NCBI RefSeq assembly: GCF_018614095.1
Contig: NZ_JAGGOY010000023.1
Coordinates: 48,353 to 100,456, forward strand
Origin: Streptomyces sp. ISL-87
GTDB taxonomy: Bacteria > Actinomycetota > Actinomycetes > Streptomycetales > Streptomycetaceae
Length of the DNA stretch: 52,104 nucleotides
Reading direction: 5' to 3'
The notes under the pieces are model-generated. The model did no database searches and was not told the origin of the DNA. It saw only the letters and a list, made by a program, of their open reading frames with translations. The position numbers and the translations under genes are program-made. Numbering within the stretch: position 1 is the first letter of the stretch; each line of letters starts with the position of its first letter. This document shows, piece by piece, positions 6,838 through 15,297 of this stretch.

Positions 6838-9219
6838 GTGTCGAGCGCAGCCGAACAAGAGGCGGTGGAAGCCGCCGTGGACGCCGTCGACGCGGTGCGG
6901 AGCGGCGATGACGCCGCGCCCGTACCGCAGGTCGACGGGCAGACGAACGGCCAGACGAACGGCCAGACGAATGGCCACACGAACGGCCAGGTGAACGGCC
7001 AGGTGAACGGCCGGCCGGGCGGCCAGCCGAAGGGCCAGCCGTTACGGGCCTCCGCGCGCCCGGGGCCACCCGTGTGGCCCGGTTCCTCGCATCCGCTGGG
7101 GGCCCGCTTCCACAGCGGCCCGGACGGGACGGCGGGCACCAACTTCGCGCTGTGGGCGCAGGGCGCGGAGTCGGTGGAGCTGTGCCTGTTCGACGAGAGC
7201 GGCGCCGAGACCCGCTGCACGCTCACGGAGCTCACGCACGAGATCTGGCACGGCTTCGTGCCGGGCGTGTGCCCCGGGCAGCGGTACGGCTTCCGGGTGC
7301 ACGGGCGCTGGGACCCGTGGACGGGTGCCCGGCACAATCCGGCGAAGCTGCTGCTCGACCCCTACGCGCGGGCCGTCGACGGCGACTTCACTCTGCCGCC
7401 GGAGGTCTACGGGCACGTCCGGGACTGGCCGCAGCAGTACATCGCCGACACCGTGCGCGACGACCGGGACTCCGCCCCGCACGTCCCCAAGGGCGTGGTG
7501 GTCCACGATGACGACGACTGGGCGGACGACGTCCGGCCGAAGACGCCGTGGGCCGATTCGGTGATCTACGAGCTGCACGTGCGCGGCTTCACGATGCGCC
7601 ATCCGGGTATTCCCGAGGAACTGCGCGGCACCTACGCGGGGCTCGCCCACCCGGCGGCGGTCGAGCACCTGACCCGCCTCGGGGTCACGGCGGTCGAGCT
7701 GCTGCCGGTGCACCAGTTCGCCCACGAGGACCATCTGCTGCGCCGGGGGCTGCGCAACTACTGGGGCTACAACTCGATCGGCTACTTCGCCCCGCACGCG
7801 GGCTATTCGTCGAGCGGTACGGCCGGCCAGCAGGTCGGCGAGTTCAAACGGATGGTCCGGGCCCTGCACGCGGCCGGGATCGAGGTCATCCTCGACGTCG
7901 TCTACAACCACACGGCGGAGGCGGGCGAGCTGGGCCCGACGCTGTCCCTGCGCGGGATCGACAACCGGGGCTACTACCGGCTCCAGTCCGACCAGCGCCG
8001 GTACGCCGACTACACGGGCTGCGGCAACACCCTGCACGCGGGGCGCCCGCACGTGCTGCGCCTCATCACGGACTCCCTGCGCTACTGGGTGACGGAGATG
8101 GGGGTGGACGGCTTCCGCTTCGACCTCGCTGCGGCGCTGGCCCGGTCGATGCACGACGTGGACATGCTGTCGCCGTTCCTCGCGGTGATCGCGCAGGACC
8201 CGGTGCTGCGGCGGGTCAAGCTGATCGCGGAGCCGTGGGACGTGGGCTCGGGCGGCTACCAGGTGGGCGCGTTCCCGCCGATGTGGACGGAGTGGAACGA
8301 CCGCTACCGGGACGCCGTACGGGATTTCTGGCGGGGCGCGCTGCCCGACGTACGGGATCTCGGCTACCGGCTGTCGGGGTCGAGCGACCTGTACGCGTGG
8401 GGCGGGCGGCGGCCGTACGCGTCGGTGAACTTCGTGACGGCGCACGACGGATTCACGCTGCGGGACCTGGTCACGTACGAGCGCAAGCACAACGAGGCCA
8501 ACGGCGAGGCGGGCCGGGACGGGACCAACGACAACCGGTCGTGGAACTGCGGGGTGGAGGGCGAGCCCCCCGAGGGCACGGATCCCCGGATCGGGGTGCT
8601 GCGGCGGCGGCAGCTGCGCAACCTGCTGACCACACTGCTGCTGTCGACCGGGGTGCCGATGCTGGTGGCGGGCGACGAGTTCGGCCGCACGCAGGGCGGC
8701 AACAACAATGCGTACTGCCAGGACAACGAGACGGGGTGGGTGGACTGGTCGCTGCTGGAGGACCCGTCCTGGCAGCAGCTGTTCGGGCTGGCCCGCCGGC
8801 TGATCGCGCTGCGCCAGAGCCATCCGGTGCTGCGCCGGCGGGCGTTCTTCTCGGGGCGGCCGCAGGGCGCGGAGGGGCTGCGGGACCTGGCCTGGTTCAC
8901 GCCGGCGGGGGCGGAGATGACGGAGCGGGACTGGTACGCCCCGGCCGCCGCGCTGGGCATGTATCTGTCGGGGCGGGACATCCCGGGCCGTGACGAGCGG
9001 GGCCGGCAGGTGACGGACGACAGTTTCCTGGCCCTGCTGCACGCCGGGGACCGGCCGGTGGCGTGGATCCTGCCGGGTGAGCCGTGGGCGGCCGGGTACG
9101 AGCTGGTGCTGGACACCTCGCGCGAGGACCAGGCCGCGCCTCCCGGCACCCGGCACCGGGGCGGGGAGACGCTGACGGTTCCGGCGCGGTCGGTGCTGCT
9201 GCTGAAGGTGGTGGGCTGA
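6838..9219 (+). CDS. glgX: Glycogen debranching enzyme GlgX (isoamylase type)
   Basis: A GH13 debranching enzyme of 793 residues from the GTG at 6838, chosen because GGAGG lies 6 bases upstream; the frame stays open further 5'. The first 75 or so residues are a low-complexity extension containing six QTNG/QVNG-type units (DNA 6935-7010), absent from ordinary GlgX. A CBM48-like domain (FHSGPDGTAGTNFALWA) and the catalytic barrel follow. The nucleophile is D429 (GFRFDLAAAL), the acid/base E465 (IAEPWDVG), and VNFVTAHDGFTLRDL carries the third carboxylate. It hydrolyses alpha-1,6 branches of limit dextrins, complementing glgP and glgB at 35866-46790. Function is firm; the extension's role is unknown. 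Confidence 0.93.
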   Translation: MSSAAEQEAVEAAVDAVDAVRSGDDAAPVPQVDGQTNGQTNGQTNGHTNGQVNGQVNGRPGGQPKGQPLRASARPGPPVWPGSSHPLGARFHSGPDGTAGTNFALWAQGAESVELCLFDESGAETRCTLTELTHEIWHGFVPGVCPGQRYGFRVHGRWDPWTGARHNPAKLLLDPYARAVDGDFTLPPEVYGHVRDWPQQYIADTVRDDRDSAPHVPKGVVVHDDDDWADDVRPKTPWADSVIYELHVRGFTMRHPGIPEELRGTYAGLAHPAAVEHLTRLGVTAVELLPVHQFAHEDHLLRRGLRNYWGYNSIGYFAPHAGYSSSGTAGQQVGEFKRMVRALHAAGIEVILDVVYNHTAEAGELGPTLSLRGIDNRGYYRLQSDQRRYADYTGCGNTLHAGRPHVLRLITDSLRYWVTEMGVDGFRFDLAAALARSMHDVDMLSPFLAVIAQDPVLRRVKLIAEPWDVGSGGYQVGAFPPMWTEWNDRYRDAVRDFWRGALPDVRDLGYRLSGSSDLYAWGGRRPYASVNFVTAHDGFTLRDLVTYERKHNEANGEAGRDGTNDNRSWNCGVEGEPPEGTDPRIGVLRRRQLRNLLTTLLLSTGVPMLVAGDEFGRTQGGNNNAYCQDNETGWVDWSLLEDPSWQQLFGLARRLIALRQSHPVLRRRAFFSGRPQGAEGLRDLAWFTPAGAEMTERDWYAPAAALGMYLSGRDIPGRDERGRQVTDDSFLALLHAGDRPVAWILPGEPWAAGYELVLDTSREDQAAPPGTRHRGGETLTVPARSVLLLKVVG

Positions 9220-9227
9220 CTACTGGT

Positions 9228-9650
9228 CTGGCGGGCTGCCCCGCGCAGGCGCATCGCGTGCGCCGGCCGCTGGTGTGGGTCGCGGTGGCCTCCGCCGCCA
9301 TCTCCCTGGCCCTGGCCGCGCTCGGCCTGCGCCTGCCGATGCCGATCGCCGCCGCGGCGTACTTCTTGGGCATGGGCGGGGTCGGGCTGCTCAGCCCGCT
9401 CTGGGAAACCGAGATCCAGCGCCGGATTCCGCCGCAGGCGCTGGGCCGGGCCGGCTCCTTCGACACCCTGATCTCCTTCGCCGCCCGGCCCCTGGGACTG
9501 GCGATGGCCGCGCCGCTGGCGGAAGTGACCGGGACCGCGGCGCCGCTCCTGGTCGCGGCCGTGTTCACCGCCGCGGCGAACCTCTCCGTACTACTGCTTC
9601 AGGACGTACGGGCACTTCCCGGGCGGGAGCCCGCATTCGCCCTGCGATGA
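9228..9650 (+). pseudogene. C-terminal remnant of an MFS transporter
   Basis: Downstream of glgX an open frame encodes about 130 residues with three to four hydrophobic helices, such as PLVWVAVASAAISLALAALG and PMPIAAAAYFLGMGGVGLLS. They are separated by a loop WETEIQRRIPPQALGRAGSF that looks like the late half of an MFS drug-efflux carrier. The N-terminal eight helices are missing, there is no good ribosome site, and the first plausible start is a GTG at 9258. It is best read as a decayed or truncated transporter gene. A genuine small membrane protein is possible but less likely. Confidence 0.6.
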
Positions 9651-9694
9651 TGTGGCCTTCGTACGTACGAACGCATTCAAGGGGGCTTGTGCGC

Positions 9695-10432
9695 ATGGCC
9701 AGTGTCGGGACCGCGCTGCGGGAACTGCGCGGGGCGCAGAAGTCGGCGAAGGGGGTGTCGCTCTACTCGCGGTTCGTCAACCGGCCCGCCGGGCGGTACC
9801 TGGCCGCCGGGTCGTACGCGCTCGGGCTCACCCCGAACCAGGTGACGCTGATCAGCGCCGCCTTCAGCTTCGCCGCCGTCGCGGCGGTCGCGCTGGCCGC
9901 GCCCTCGTGGGGGCTTGGGGTCGTCGTGTGGGCCGCGCTCGCGGTCGGCTTCGCCTTCGACTCCGCCGACGGGCAGCTGGCCCGGCTCCGCGGGGGCGGC
10001 AGTGCGTCGGGCGAGTGGCTCGACCATGTCGTGGACTGCGCCAAGCTGACCGCGCTGCACACCTGCGTACTGATCGCCTTCTACCGGTTCCCCGACGCCT
10101 ATGGAACAGGAGGGGGCGCGGCCGCCGGCGACGGCTGGCTGCTGGTGCCGCTGGGCTTCCAGTTCGCCGCGGTCGTCACCTTCTTCGGCGGGCTGCTGAC
10201 CGAGAAGCTCAAGCCCAAGCCCGCGCCGGGGAGCCCCGCCGCCGCGCCCTCGACCTTGCGCGCGGTGGCGTTGCTGCCCGTGGACTACGGGGTGTTCTGC
10301 CTGGTGTTCCTGCTGCTCGGCGGCGGGGAGCTGTTCCGCTGGGCGTACGCGGGTCTGGGTGTCGTCGCCGTGCTGTTCCTGCTGGCGTTCCTCACCAAGT
10401 GGTTCCGGGAGCTCAGCGCCGTTCCGCGGTGA
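9695..10432 (+). CDS. CDP-alcohol phosphatidyltransferase family membrane protein
   Basis: A 245-residue integral membrane enzyme. The family signature DG-x2-AR-x8-G-x3-D-x3-D is complete in DGQLARLRGGGSASG followed by EWLDHVVD, preceded by the GLTPNQVT element. About six transmembrane helices follow from hydropathy. The ATG at 9695 sits 9 bases after GGGGG. The family transfers a phospho-alcohol from a CDP-alcohol to an acceptor alcohol at the membrane, usually in phospholipid synthesis but also in cell-surface glycopolymers. It converges with, and overlaps by 20 bp, the cytidylyltransferase gene at 10413, whose product could make its CDP-activated donor. The donor alcohol cannot be deduced. 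Confidence 0.85.
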   Translation: MASVGTALRELRGAQKSAKGVSLYSRFVNRPAGRYLAAGSYALGLTPNQVTLISAAFSFAAVAAVALAAPSWGLGVVVWAALAVGFAFDSADGQLARLRGGGSASGEWLDHVVDCAKLTALHTCVLIAFYRFPDAYGTGGGAAAGDGWLLVPLGFQFAAVVTFFGGLLTEKLKPKPAPGSPAAAPSTLRAVALLPVDYGVFCLVFLLLGGGELFRWAYAGLGVVAVLFLLAFLTKWFRELSAVPR

Positions 10433-10910
10433 CGGGCTCCGCGAGCGGTTCGGCCAGCGCGTCCAGCGCCCGGCGCAGCTGGGTGCTGGAGGTGTGCACC
10501 GTATAGGGGAAGTAGACGACGTCGACGCCGACGGCGTCGAAGTCCCTCTCCAGGCGGTCCCCCTTGGGCGTGCCGCGCCAGTCGTCGCCCTTGAAGATGA
10601 CGTCGAAGCGGACCTGCTTCCAGGTCTCCACCTTGTCCGGGACCGTCTCGACGAATGCCGCGTCCACGTACTTCACGCTGCGGACGATCTCCAGCCGTTC
10701 GACGAGCGGAATCATCGGGCGGCGCCCCTTGGCGAGTTCGGCCATCTCGTCGGAGACCACTCCGGCCACCAGGTAGTCGCACTGACTCCGGGCGTGCCGG
10801 AGGATGTTGAGATGTCCGATGTGGAACAGGTCGTAGGCACCGGGCGCGTAGCCGACGCGATACGGCCTGCGCGCGGGCGCGGCAAGGTCGGACAAGTCCC
10901 GCTCCGTCAT
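10413..10910 (-). CDS. TagD-like cytidylyltransferase family protein
   Basis: A 165-residue nucleotidyltransferase of the cytidylyltransferase-like superfamily. It carries the HxGH motif (DLFHIGHLNILRHAR, about residues 28-42), a later RTSSTxLR-like element (VHTSSTQLRR) and the FKGDDWRGTPK loop typical of glycerol-3-phosphate cytidylyltransferase and its relatives. It likely joins CTP to a phosphorylated small alcohol. It lies tail to tail with the CDP-alcohol phosphotransferase gene and head to head with the first glycosyltransferase gene at 11038, which suggests one pathway. Other substrates (ethanolamine phosphate, a phosphonate, a sugar phosphate) are possible. Confidence 0.85.
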   Translation of the reverse strand: MTERDLSDLAAPARRPYRVGYAPGAYDLFHIGHLNILRHARSQCDYLVAGVVSDEMAELAKGRRPMIPLVERLEIVRSVKYVDAAFVETVPDKVETWKQVRFDVIFKGDDWRGTPKGDRLERDFDAVGVDVVYFPYTVHTSSTQLRRALDALAEPLAEPVTAERR

Positions 10911-11037
10911 GTGTTACCCCCCAGAAGCCACGCCCCCCGGCGTGGCGGATTAGCAGACAATAGCGTGCACGTTCCGCACCGTGCGGGTGAACGAATAGGG
11001 TGACGTGCGCATCATCCTGGGGAGAAGGGGACGTTCA

Positions 11038-12273
11038 GTGTCCAGATCCGGTCACCGGCGGCTGCTGCTGGTTTCCACCAATTACGCTCCCGAGCACGCG
11101 GGGATTGGGCCGTACGCCACCCAGATCGCGGAGCACTGGGCGGATCTCGGCCATGAGACGCACGTGTTGGCGGGTATGCCGCACTACCCGGCCTGGTCGC
11201 TGGAGCCGGAGTACAAGGGGGCGCTCCGGCGCACGGAACAGCGCGCGGGGGTCACCGTGCACCGGCGTGCGCACACGGTGCCGCAGCGCCAGACCGCCGT
11301 GAAGCGGGCCCTGTTCGAAGGATCGATCCTGCTGCACGGCGCCGTGGCCCCGCCGCGGATGCCGAAGCCCGACGCGATCCTGGCCCAGATGCCCAGCCTG
11401 GCCGGCGGGGTGACGGCCGCCCGTCTCGCGGCCCGGTGGAAGGTGCCGTACGTCCCGGTCGTCCAGGACCTGATGGGCGCCGCCGCCGCGCAGAGCGGGA
11501 TCAGCGGCGGCGACAAGGCCGCCGCGATCGCCGGCCGCGCCGAGGCGTACGCCCTCAAGCGGGCCACCCTGGTCGGGGTCATCCACGAGACGTTCGTCGA
11601 CCGGGTCGTGGGCATGGGAGTGGACCCGGGGAAGATACGCCTCGTCCCCAACTGGTCCCACGTACCGCTGCCGACTAAGCCGCGCGGTGAGACCCGGCAC
11701 CACCTCGGCTGGGCCCCCGGCCAGACCGTCGTCCTGCACTCCGGGAACATGGGCCTCAAGCAGGGCCTCGAAGTCCTCGTCGGGGCGGCGCGGCTGGATC
11801 CGAGCGTCCGGTTCGTCCTCATGGGCGACGGCAGCCAGCGCGCGGCCCTCGCCGACCTCTCGGCCGACGTACCGAATCTGGACATCATTCCCCCTGCCGC
11901 CGACGGCGAGTTCCCGAATATCCTCGCCGCGGCGGACGTCCTCGCGGTCACGCAGCACGCCGCGGTGATGGACATGAGCGTGCCGTCCAAACTCACCTCC
12001 TACTTCCAGGCCGGCCGGCCCGTCGTCGCCTCCGTCGCGGCGCAGGGCGGCACCGCCCAGGAGGTGGAGCGGTCGGGCGCGGGGGTGCTCGTACCGCCGG
12101 AAGACCCCGGCGCCCTGCTGAAGGCCGTACGGGCCCTGGCCGAGGACCCCGCGGGCGCGGACGAACTGGGAGCGGCCGGACCGCGCCACGTGGCGGCGCA
12201 CCTGAGCCGTGAGGCGGGCCTGGCCCGCATCGACGCATTGATCGACGAAGCACTTGGGGGGCCCAGGCCGTGA
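11038..12273 (+). CDS. GT4 glycosyltransferase (WcaI-like)
   Basis: A 411-residue GT-B glycosyltransferase. The N-terminal Rossmann half begins LLLVSTNYAPEHAGIGPYA, as in colanic-acid WcaI-type enzymes. The C-terminal half has VLHSGNMGLKQGLEVLV and the donor-binding region VMDMSVPSKLTSYFQAGRPVVAS. The GTG at 11038 was preferred over the in-frame GTG at 11005 because GGAGAAGGGG lies 7 bases upstream. It is cytoplasmic or membrane-peripheral and should add one sugar to the lipid-linked exopolysaccharide repeat. It is the first gene of a translationally coupled run: its stop overlaps the next start by 4 bp (GTGA at 12270). Confidence 0.9.
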   Translation: MSRSGHRRLLLVSTNYAPEHAGIGPYATQIAEHWADLGHETHVLAGMPHYPAWSLEPEYKGALRRTEQRAGVTVHRRAHTVPQRQTAVKRALFEGSILLHGAVAPPRMPKPDAILAQMPSLAGGVTAARLAARWKVPYVPVVQDLMGAAAAQSGISGGDKAAAIAGRAEAYALKRATLVGVIHETFVDRVVGMGVDPGKIRLVPNWSHVPLPTKPRGETRHHLGWAPGQTVVLHSGNMGLKQGLEVLVGAARLDPSVRFVLMGDGSQRAALADLSADVPNLDIIPPAADGEFPNILAAADVLAVTQHAAVMDMSVPSKLTSYFQAGRPVVASVAAQGGTAQEVERSGAGVLVPPEDPGALLKAVRALAEDPAGADELGAAGPRHVAAHLSREAGLARIDALIDEALGGPRP

Positions 12274-14030
12274 TCGAGACGAACCGCCCAGCAGCGGCTC
12301 CGGCCGAGGACGAGCCCGATCTCCTCAGAGATCAGTTCCGCCAGCTCCTGCGCTACCGCAGGCTCATCGGAGCCGGTATCGCAGTCGGCCTGCTGGGCGG
12401 CGTCTACCTCGGCATCTCCACGGCCGACACCTACGTCGCCACCGCGGACGTCGTGCTGCGCGCGCCCACCGACGACCCGTTCAACCCGAGCCTGGCGCCC
12501 GACAAGGCGATCAACATCGGCTCGGAGCGGCAGGTCGCGCTCTCCAGCTCCATAGCCAACGAGGCCGCGAAGAAGCTCGGCGTGTCCGCGGCCGGATTCT
12601 CGGCCCTGCGCAGCGGCCTCCAGGTGACCAACCCGCCGCAGACGATGGTGCTCCGCTTCACCTACACGGCGTCCTCCCCCAAGGAGGCCGCCAAGCGCGC
12701 CAACGCGATGACCGAGGCGTACCTGCTCAAGCGGCGCGAGGCCCTGGACATCACCCGCGACCAGATGGTCAAGGGCTACAAGGACCAGCGCGACCCGGTC
12801 AGCAAGCAACTGGACGAGCTGGCCAAGGAGATCGCCCGGATGCCGGCCGGCGCCACGCGCGACGCGGCCACCTCCTCGAAGACCGACCTGCAGAGCGAAG
12901 TCGGCCGCTACAACGGCAACATCACCAAGCTCGAAGCCCTGGACATGACCCCGGGCCGGGTCACCAGCGCCGCCGTCCCGCCCACCTCGCCCGACGGCCC
13001 GGGCCTGCCCATGTCGCTCGCGCTCGGCGCGGCCGTGGGCCTGGCGCTCGGCCTGCTGGCCGCCTGGGTCCGGCTCGTCTTCGACCCGGCGCCGCGCTCC
13101 GAGGGCGATGTGGCCCGGGCCCTGCGGGCGCCCGTACTGGGCTGCCTGCCGCGGGACAAGACGGGCGGCGGGCCGCTGCTCGCGGCCGGTGAGGAGGACC
13201 CGCGGCTCGCCGAGGAGTACCGCTCGGTGGCCTTCCGGCTCGCCTACGACTCCCGCTTCGCCGACCGGCGCCGGCTGCTCGTGGTCGCCCCGCGCGGCAG
13301 CAGCGAGACCGCCGCGGCGGTGGCGGTGAACCTGGCCGCGTCCTTCGCGGAGACCGGCAAGGACGTGCTGCTGATCGAGGCCGACCTGCGTACGCCGGTG
13401 CTGGCCAGCCAGCTGCCGACCGACGCGGGCGGCCGGCCCCGCTGGAGCCAGATGCCGGGCGGCCCGGCCGCCGGCGGACACCCCGGCCAGCACGGGGACT
13501 CCGACTGGCCCGACGGGCGCCAGCTCGTCGTGGACGCCGGGGAGTCGGGCGCCTTCGACCTGATCCCGGGCGAGCGGGTCCGCAACGTCGCCCGCGCGCT
13601 GACCTCCCCGCGCGCCACCCGGCTGGTCTCCGAGGCCGACTCCCCCAACTCCACCGTGGTCGTGCTCGCGCCGCCCGTACTCTCCTACGCCGACGCCCTC
13701 GCGCTCGTGGACCGGGTCGACGGGGTCCTGGTCGTCTGCGACCCGCGCGCCGTCCACCGCTCCGACCTGTCCCGGATCCGCGAGCTGATCAGCGGCGCCG
13801 GCGGCACGGTGCTCGGCGCGGTGCTGCACGCGCCGGTGCCCGGCGAGAAGCGGGGACGCGGCAAGCAGAAGGGCGGCCGGGAGGGCGGCCGGGCCGGAGC
13901 CGCCGATGCCCCGGCGCCGAGGCCGCCGGCCCAGCCGCTCCCGCGGGTGGCGGCCGAGCCGGAGCAGCACGTCCCCGGTGACGGCACCGACACCGTCGCC
14001 CTGCGTACGGTCCGCACGGGCCGGCGGTGA
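12270..14030 (+). CDS. Wzz/Wzc-like polysaccharide co-polymerase with degenerate kinase domain
   Basis: A 586-residue protein. Residues 1-280 form a chain-length determinant (Wzz) module: a first membrane helix near residues 33-52, an extracytoplasmic helical domain, and a second helix near 248-268. A cytoplasmic domain with the layout of a bacterial tyrosine kinase (CpsD/Wzc) follows. Its Walker A reads VVAPRGSSETAAAVAVNLA, lacking the GK[ST] of active kinases. The Walker A' Asp survives (LLIEADLRTPVL), but the Walker B-like segment reads VLAPPVL instead of IDTPPVL. The C-terminus is Pro/Arg-rich without a tyrosine cluster. It probably sets chain length with Wzy without ATP-driven phosphorylation. 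It is coupled to the genes on both sides by 4-bp overlaps. Confidence 0.85.
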   Translation: MIETNRPAAAPAEDEPDLLRDQFRQLLRYRRLIGAGIAVGLLGGVYLGISTADTYVATADVVLRAPTDDPFNPSLAPDKAINIGSERQVALSSSIANEAAKKLGVSAAGFSALRSGLQVTNPPQTMVLRFTYTASSPKEAAKRANAMTEAYLLKRREALDITRDQMVKGYKDQRDPVSKQLDELAKEIARMPAGATRDAATSSKTDLQSEVGRYNGNITKLEALDMTPGRVTSAAVPPTSPDGPGLPMSLALGAAVGLALGLLAAWVRLVFDPAPRSEGDVARALRAPVLGCLPRDKTGGGPLLAAGEEDPRLAEEYRSVAFRLAYDSRFADRRRLLVVAPRGSSETAAAVAVNLAASFAETGKDVLLIEADLRTPVLASQLPTDAGGRPRWSQMPGGPAAGGHPGQHGDSDWPDGRQLVVDAGESGAFDLIPGERVRNVARALTSPRATRLVSEADSPNSTVVVLAPPVLSYADALALVDRVDGVLVVCDPRAVHRSDLSRIRELISGAGGTVLGAVLHAPVPGEKRGRGKQKGGREGGRAGAADAPAPRPPAQPLPRVAAEPEQHVPGDGTDTVALRTVRTGRR

Positions 14031-15247
14031 GCCGGCGCGGCCTCGCGGCGGTCTCCTCGATCCTGGACCAGGCCGCCTCCAGCGCCACGAACATCCTGGT
14101 GCTGGTGCTGGCCGCCCGGCTGTCGTCGGCGTCCGGTTTCGCCGACTTCTCGATGGTGTACGTGACGTTCAGCGTGCTCCTGGGCCTGAACATGGCCTAC
14201 GTCGGCCAGAGCCTGGTACTGGAGAAGGGCGAGCGGCTGGGCTCGGTGTGCCGCTCGGGCCTCGCCTTCACCGGGGCCGCGTCAGCCGTGGCCGGTGCCG
14301 TCCTGGTGGTCGTGGGCCTGGTGCTGCCCGGGCCCACGGGGTGGGCGTTCCTCGCCCTGGGCGTCGTACTGCCGCTCGTCCTGCTCCAGGACGGGCTGCG
14401 GTACTGCTTCTCCGCGCTGCGCACGCCGGAACGGGCGCTGGCCGCCGACGCGTTGCGGCTGGTGTGTGTGGTCGCGGCGCTGGCGGTCCAGCCGGAAGGG
14501 GCCTCGGCGGGGCGGCTGGTGCTGGTGTGGGGTGTCTCCGCGCTGCCGGCGCTGGGCTTGGGGCTGTGGCTGCTGCGGCCGTACGTGGGCGGGGCGCGGG
14601 CCGATCTCCGCCCGTACCTGTGGCGCGGGCATCTGGGGCAGCGGTTCGTGGTCGAGTTCGCGGTGGGCAACGGCTCCAGCCAGCTGGCGGTGCTGGGGCT
14701 CGGTGTCTTCGCGACGCCGCTCGCCGTTGGCGCCCTGCGCGGTGCGACCACCCTCTTCGGCCCGCTGAACGTGCTGTTCAACTCGGCCACCGCCTTCGGC
14801 CCTCCGGTCGTCGGCCGTGCCTCGGGCAAGCGGGGCGTGGTCCGGCTGACGCTGCTGATGGGCGGCGTGCTCGCGGTCCTCGGCGGTGGCTGGGGAGCCG
14901 TCCTGTACGCCCTTCCCGACCGGGTCGGGCGTCAACTGCTCGGCGACACCTGGGGGGCGGCGGCCGCGCTGCTGCCGGCCACGGGGGCGCAGTACGCGGT
15001 CATGGGCCTCGGCACCTGCGCGCTGCTGACCCTGCGCGTGCTGGCCCCGAAGGCCACGCTGTCCCTCCAGGTCGTCTTCTCACTCCTGTCGGTGGCCCTG
15101 CTGCTGGGCGGGTACGCGGTGTGGGGCGTGGCCGGCGCCGCGTACGGCCTGGCGGTGGGCTCCGCCGCGAAGGCGGGCGCGGCCTGGCTCCGAGTGGCCC
15201 GCCTGAAGCCGCCGACGCCTGCCACGACCCCGGCCCCGGCCCCCTGA
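14027..15247 (+). CDS. Wzx-like polysaccharide flippase (MOP superfamily)
   Basis: A 406-residue polytopic membrane protein with about twelve predicted helices and a short soluble tail. The first segment (SSILDQAASSATNILVLVLA) and the helices that follow resemble the oligosaccharidyl-lipid flippases of the MOP/MATE superfamily. It would translocate the undecaprenyl-linked repeat unit to the outer face for polymerisation. The GTG start overlaps the stop of the co-polymerase gene by 4 bp, and no separate promoter is apparent. Its 3' end meets the convergent polymerase gene across four GCCGGGCCC units. Specificity for the repeat unit cannot be deduced. Confidence 0.82.
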   Translation: MSRRGLAAVSSILDQAASSATNILVLVLAARLSSASGFADFSMVYVTFSVLLGLNMAYVGQSLVLEKGERLGSVCRSGLAFTGAASAVAGAVLVVVGLVLPGPTGWAFLALGVVLPLVLLQDGLRYCFSALRTPERALAADALRLVCVVAALAVQPEGASAGRLVLVWGVSALPALGLGLWLLRPYVGGARADLRPYLWRGHLGQRFVVEFAVGNGSSQLAVLGLGVFATPLAVGALRGATTLFGPLNVLFNSATAFGPPVVGRASGKRGVVRLTLLMGGVLAVLGGGWGAVLYALPDRVGRQLLGDTWGAAAALLPATGAQYAVMGLGTCALLTLRVLAPKATLSLQVVFSLLSVALLLGGYAVWGVAGAAYGLAVGSAAKAGAAWLRVARLKPPTPATTPAPAP

Positions 15248-15250
15248 CCC

Positions 15251-15286
15251 GCCGGGCCCGCCGGGCCCGCCGGGCCCGCCGGGCCC
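15251..15286. repeat. Four tandem GCCGGGCCC units between convergent genes
   Basis: A perfect 9-bp unit is repeated four times. Each unit contains the self-complementary GGGCCC, so RNA from either strand can fold into hairpins. It lies between the stops of the flippase and polymerase genes and may act as a bidirectional terminator. Confidence 0.6.
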
Positions 15287-15297
15287 GCGGGACACCC

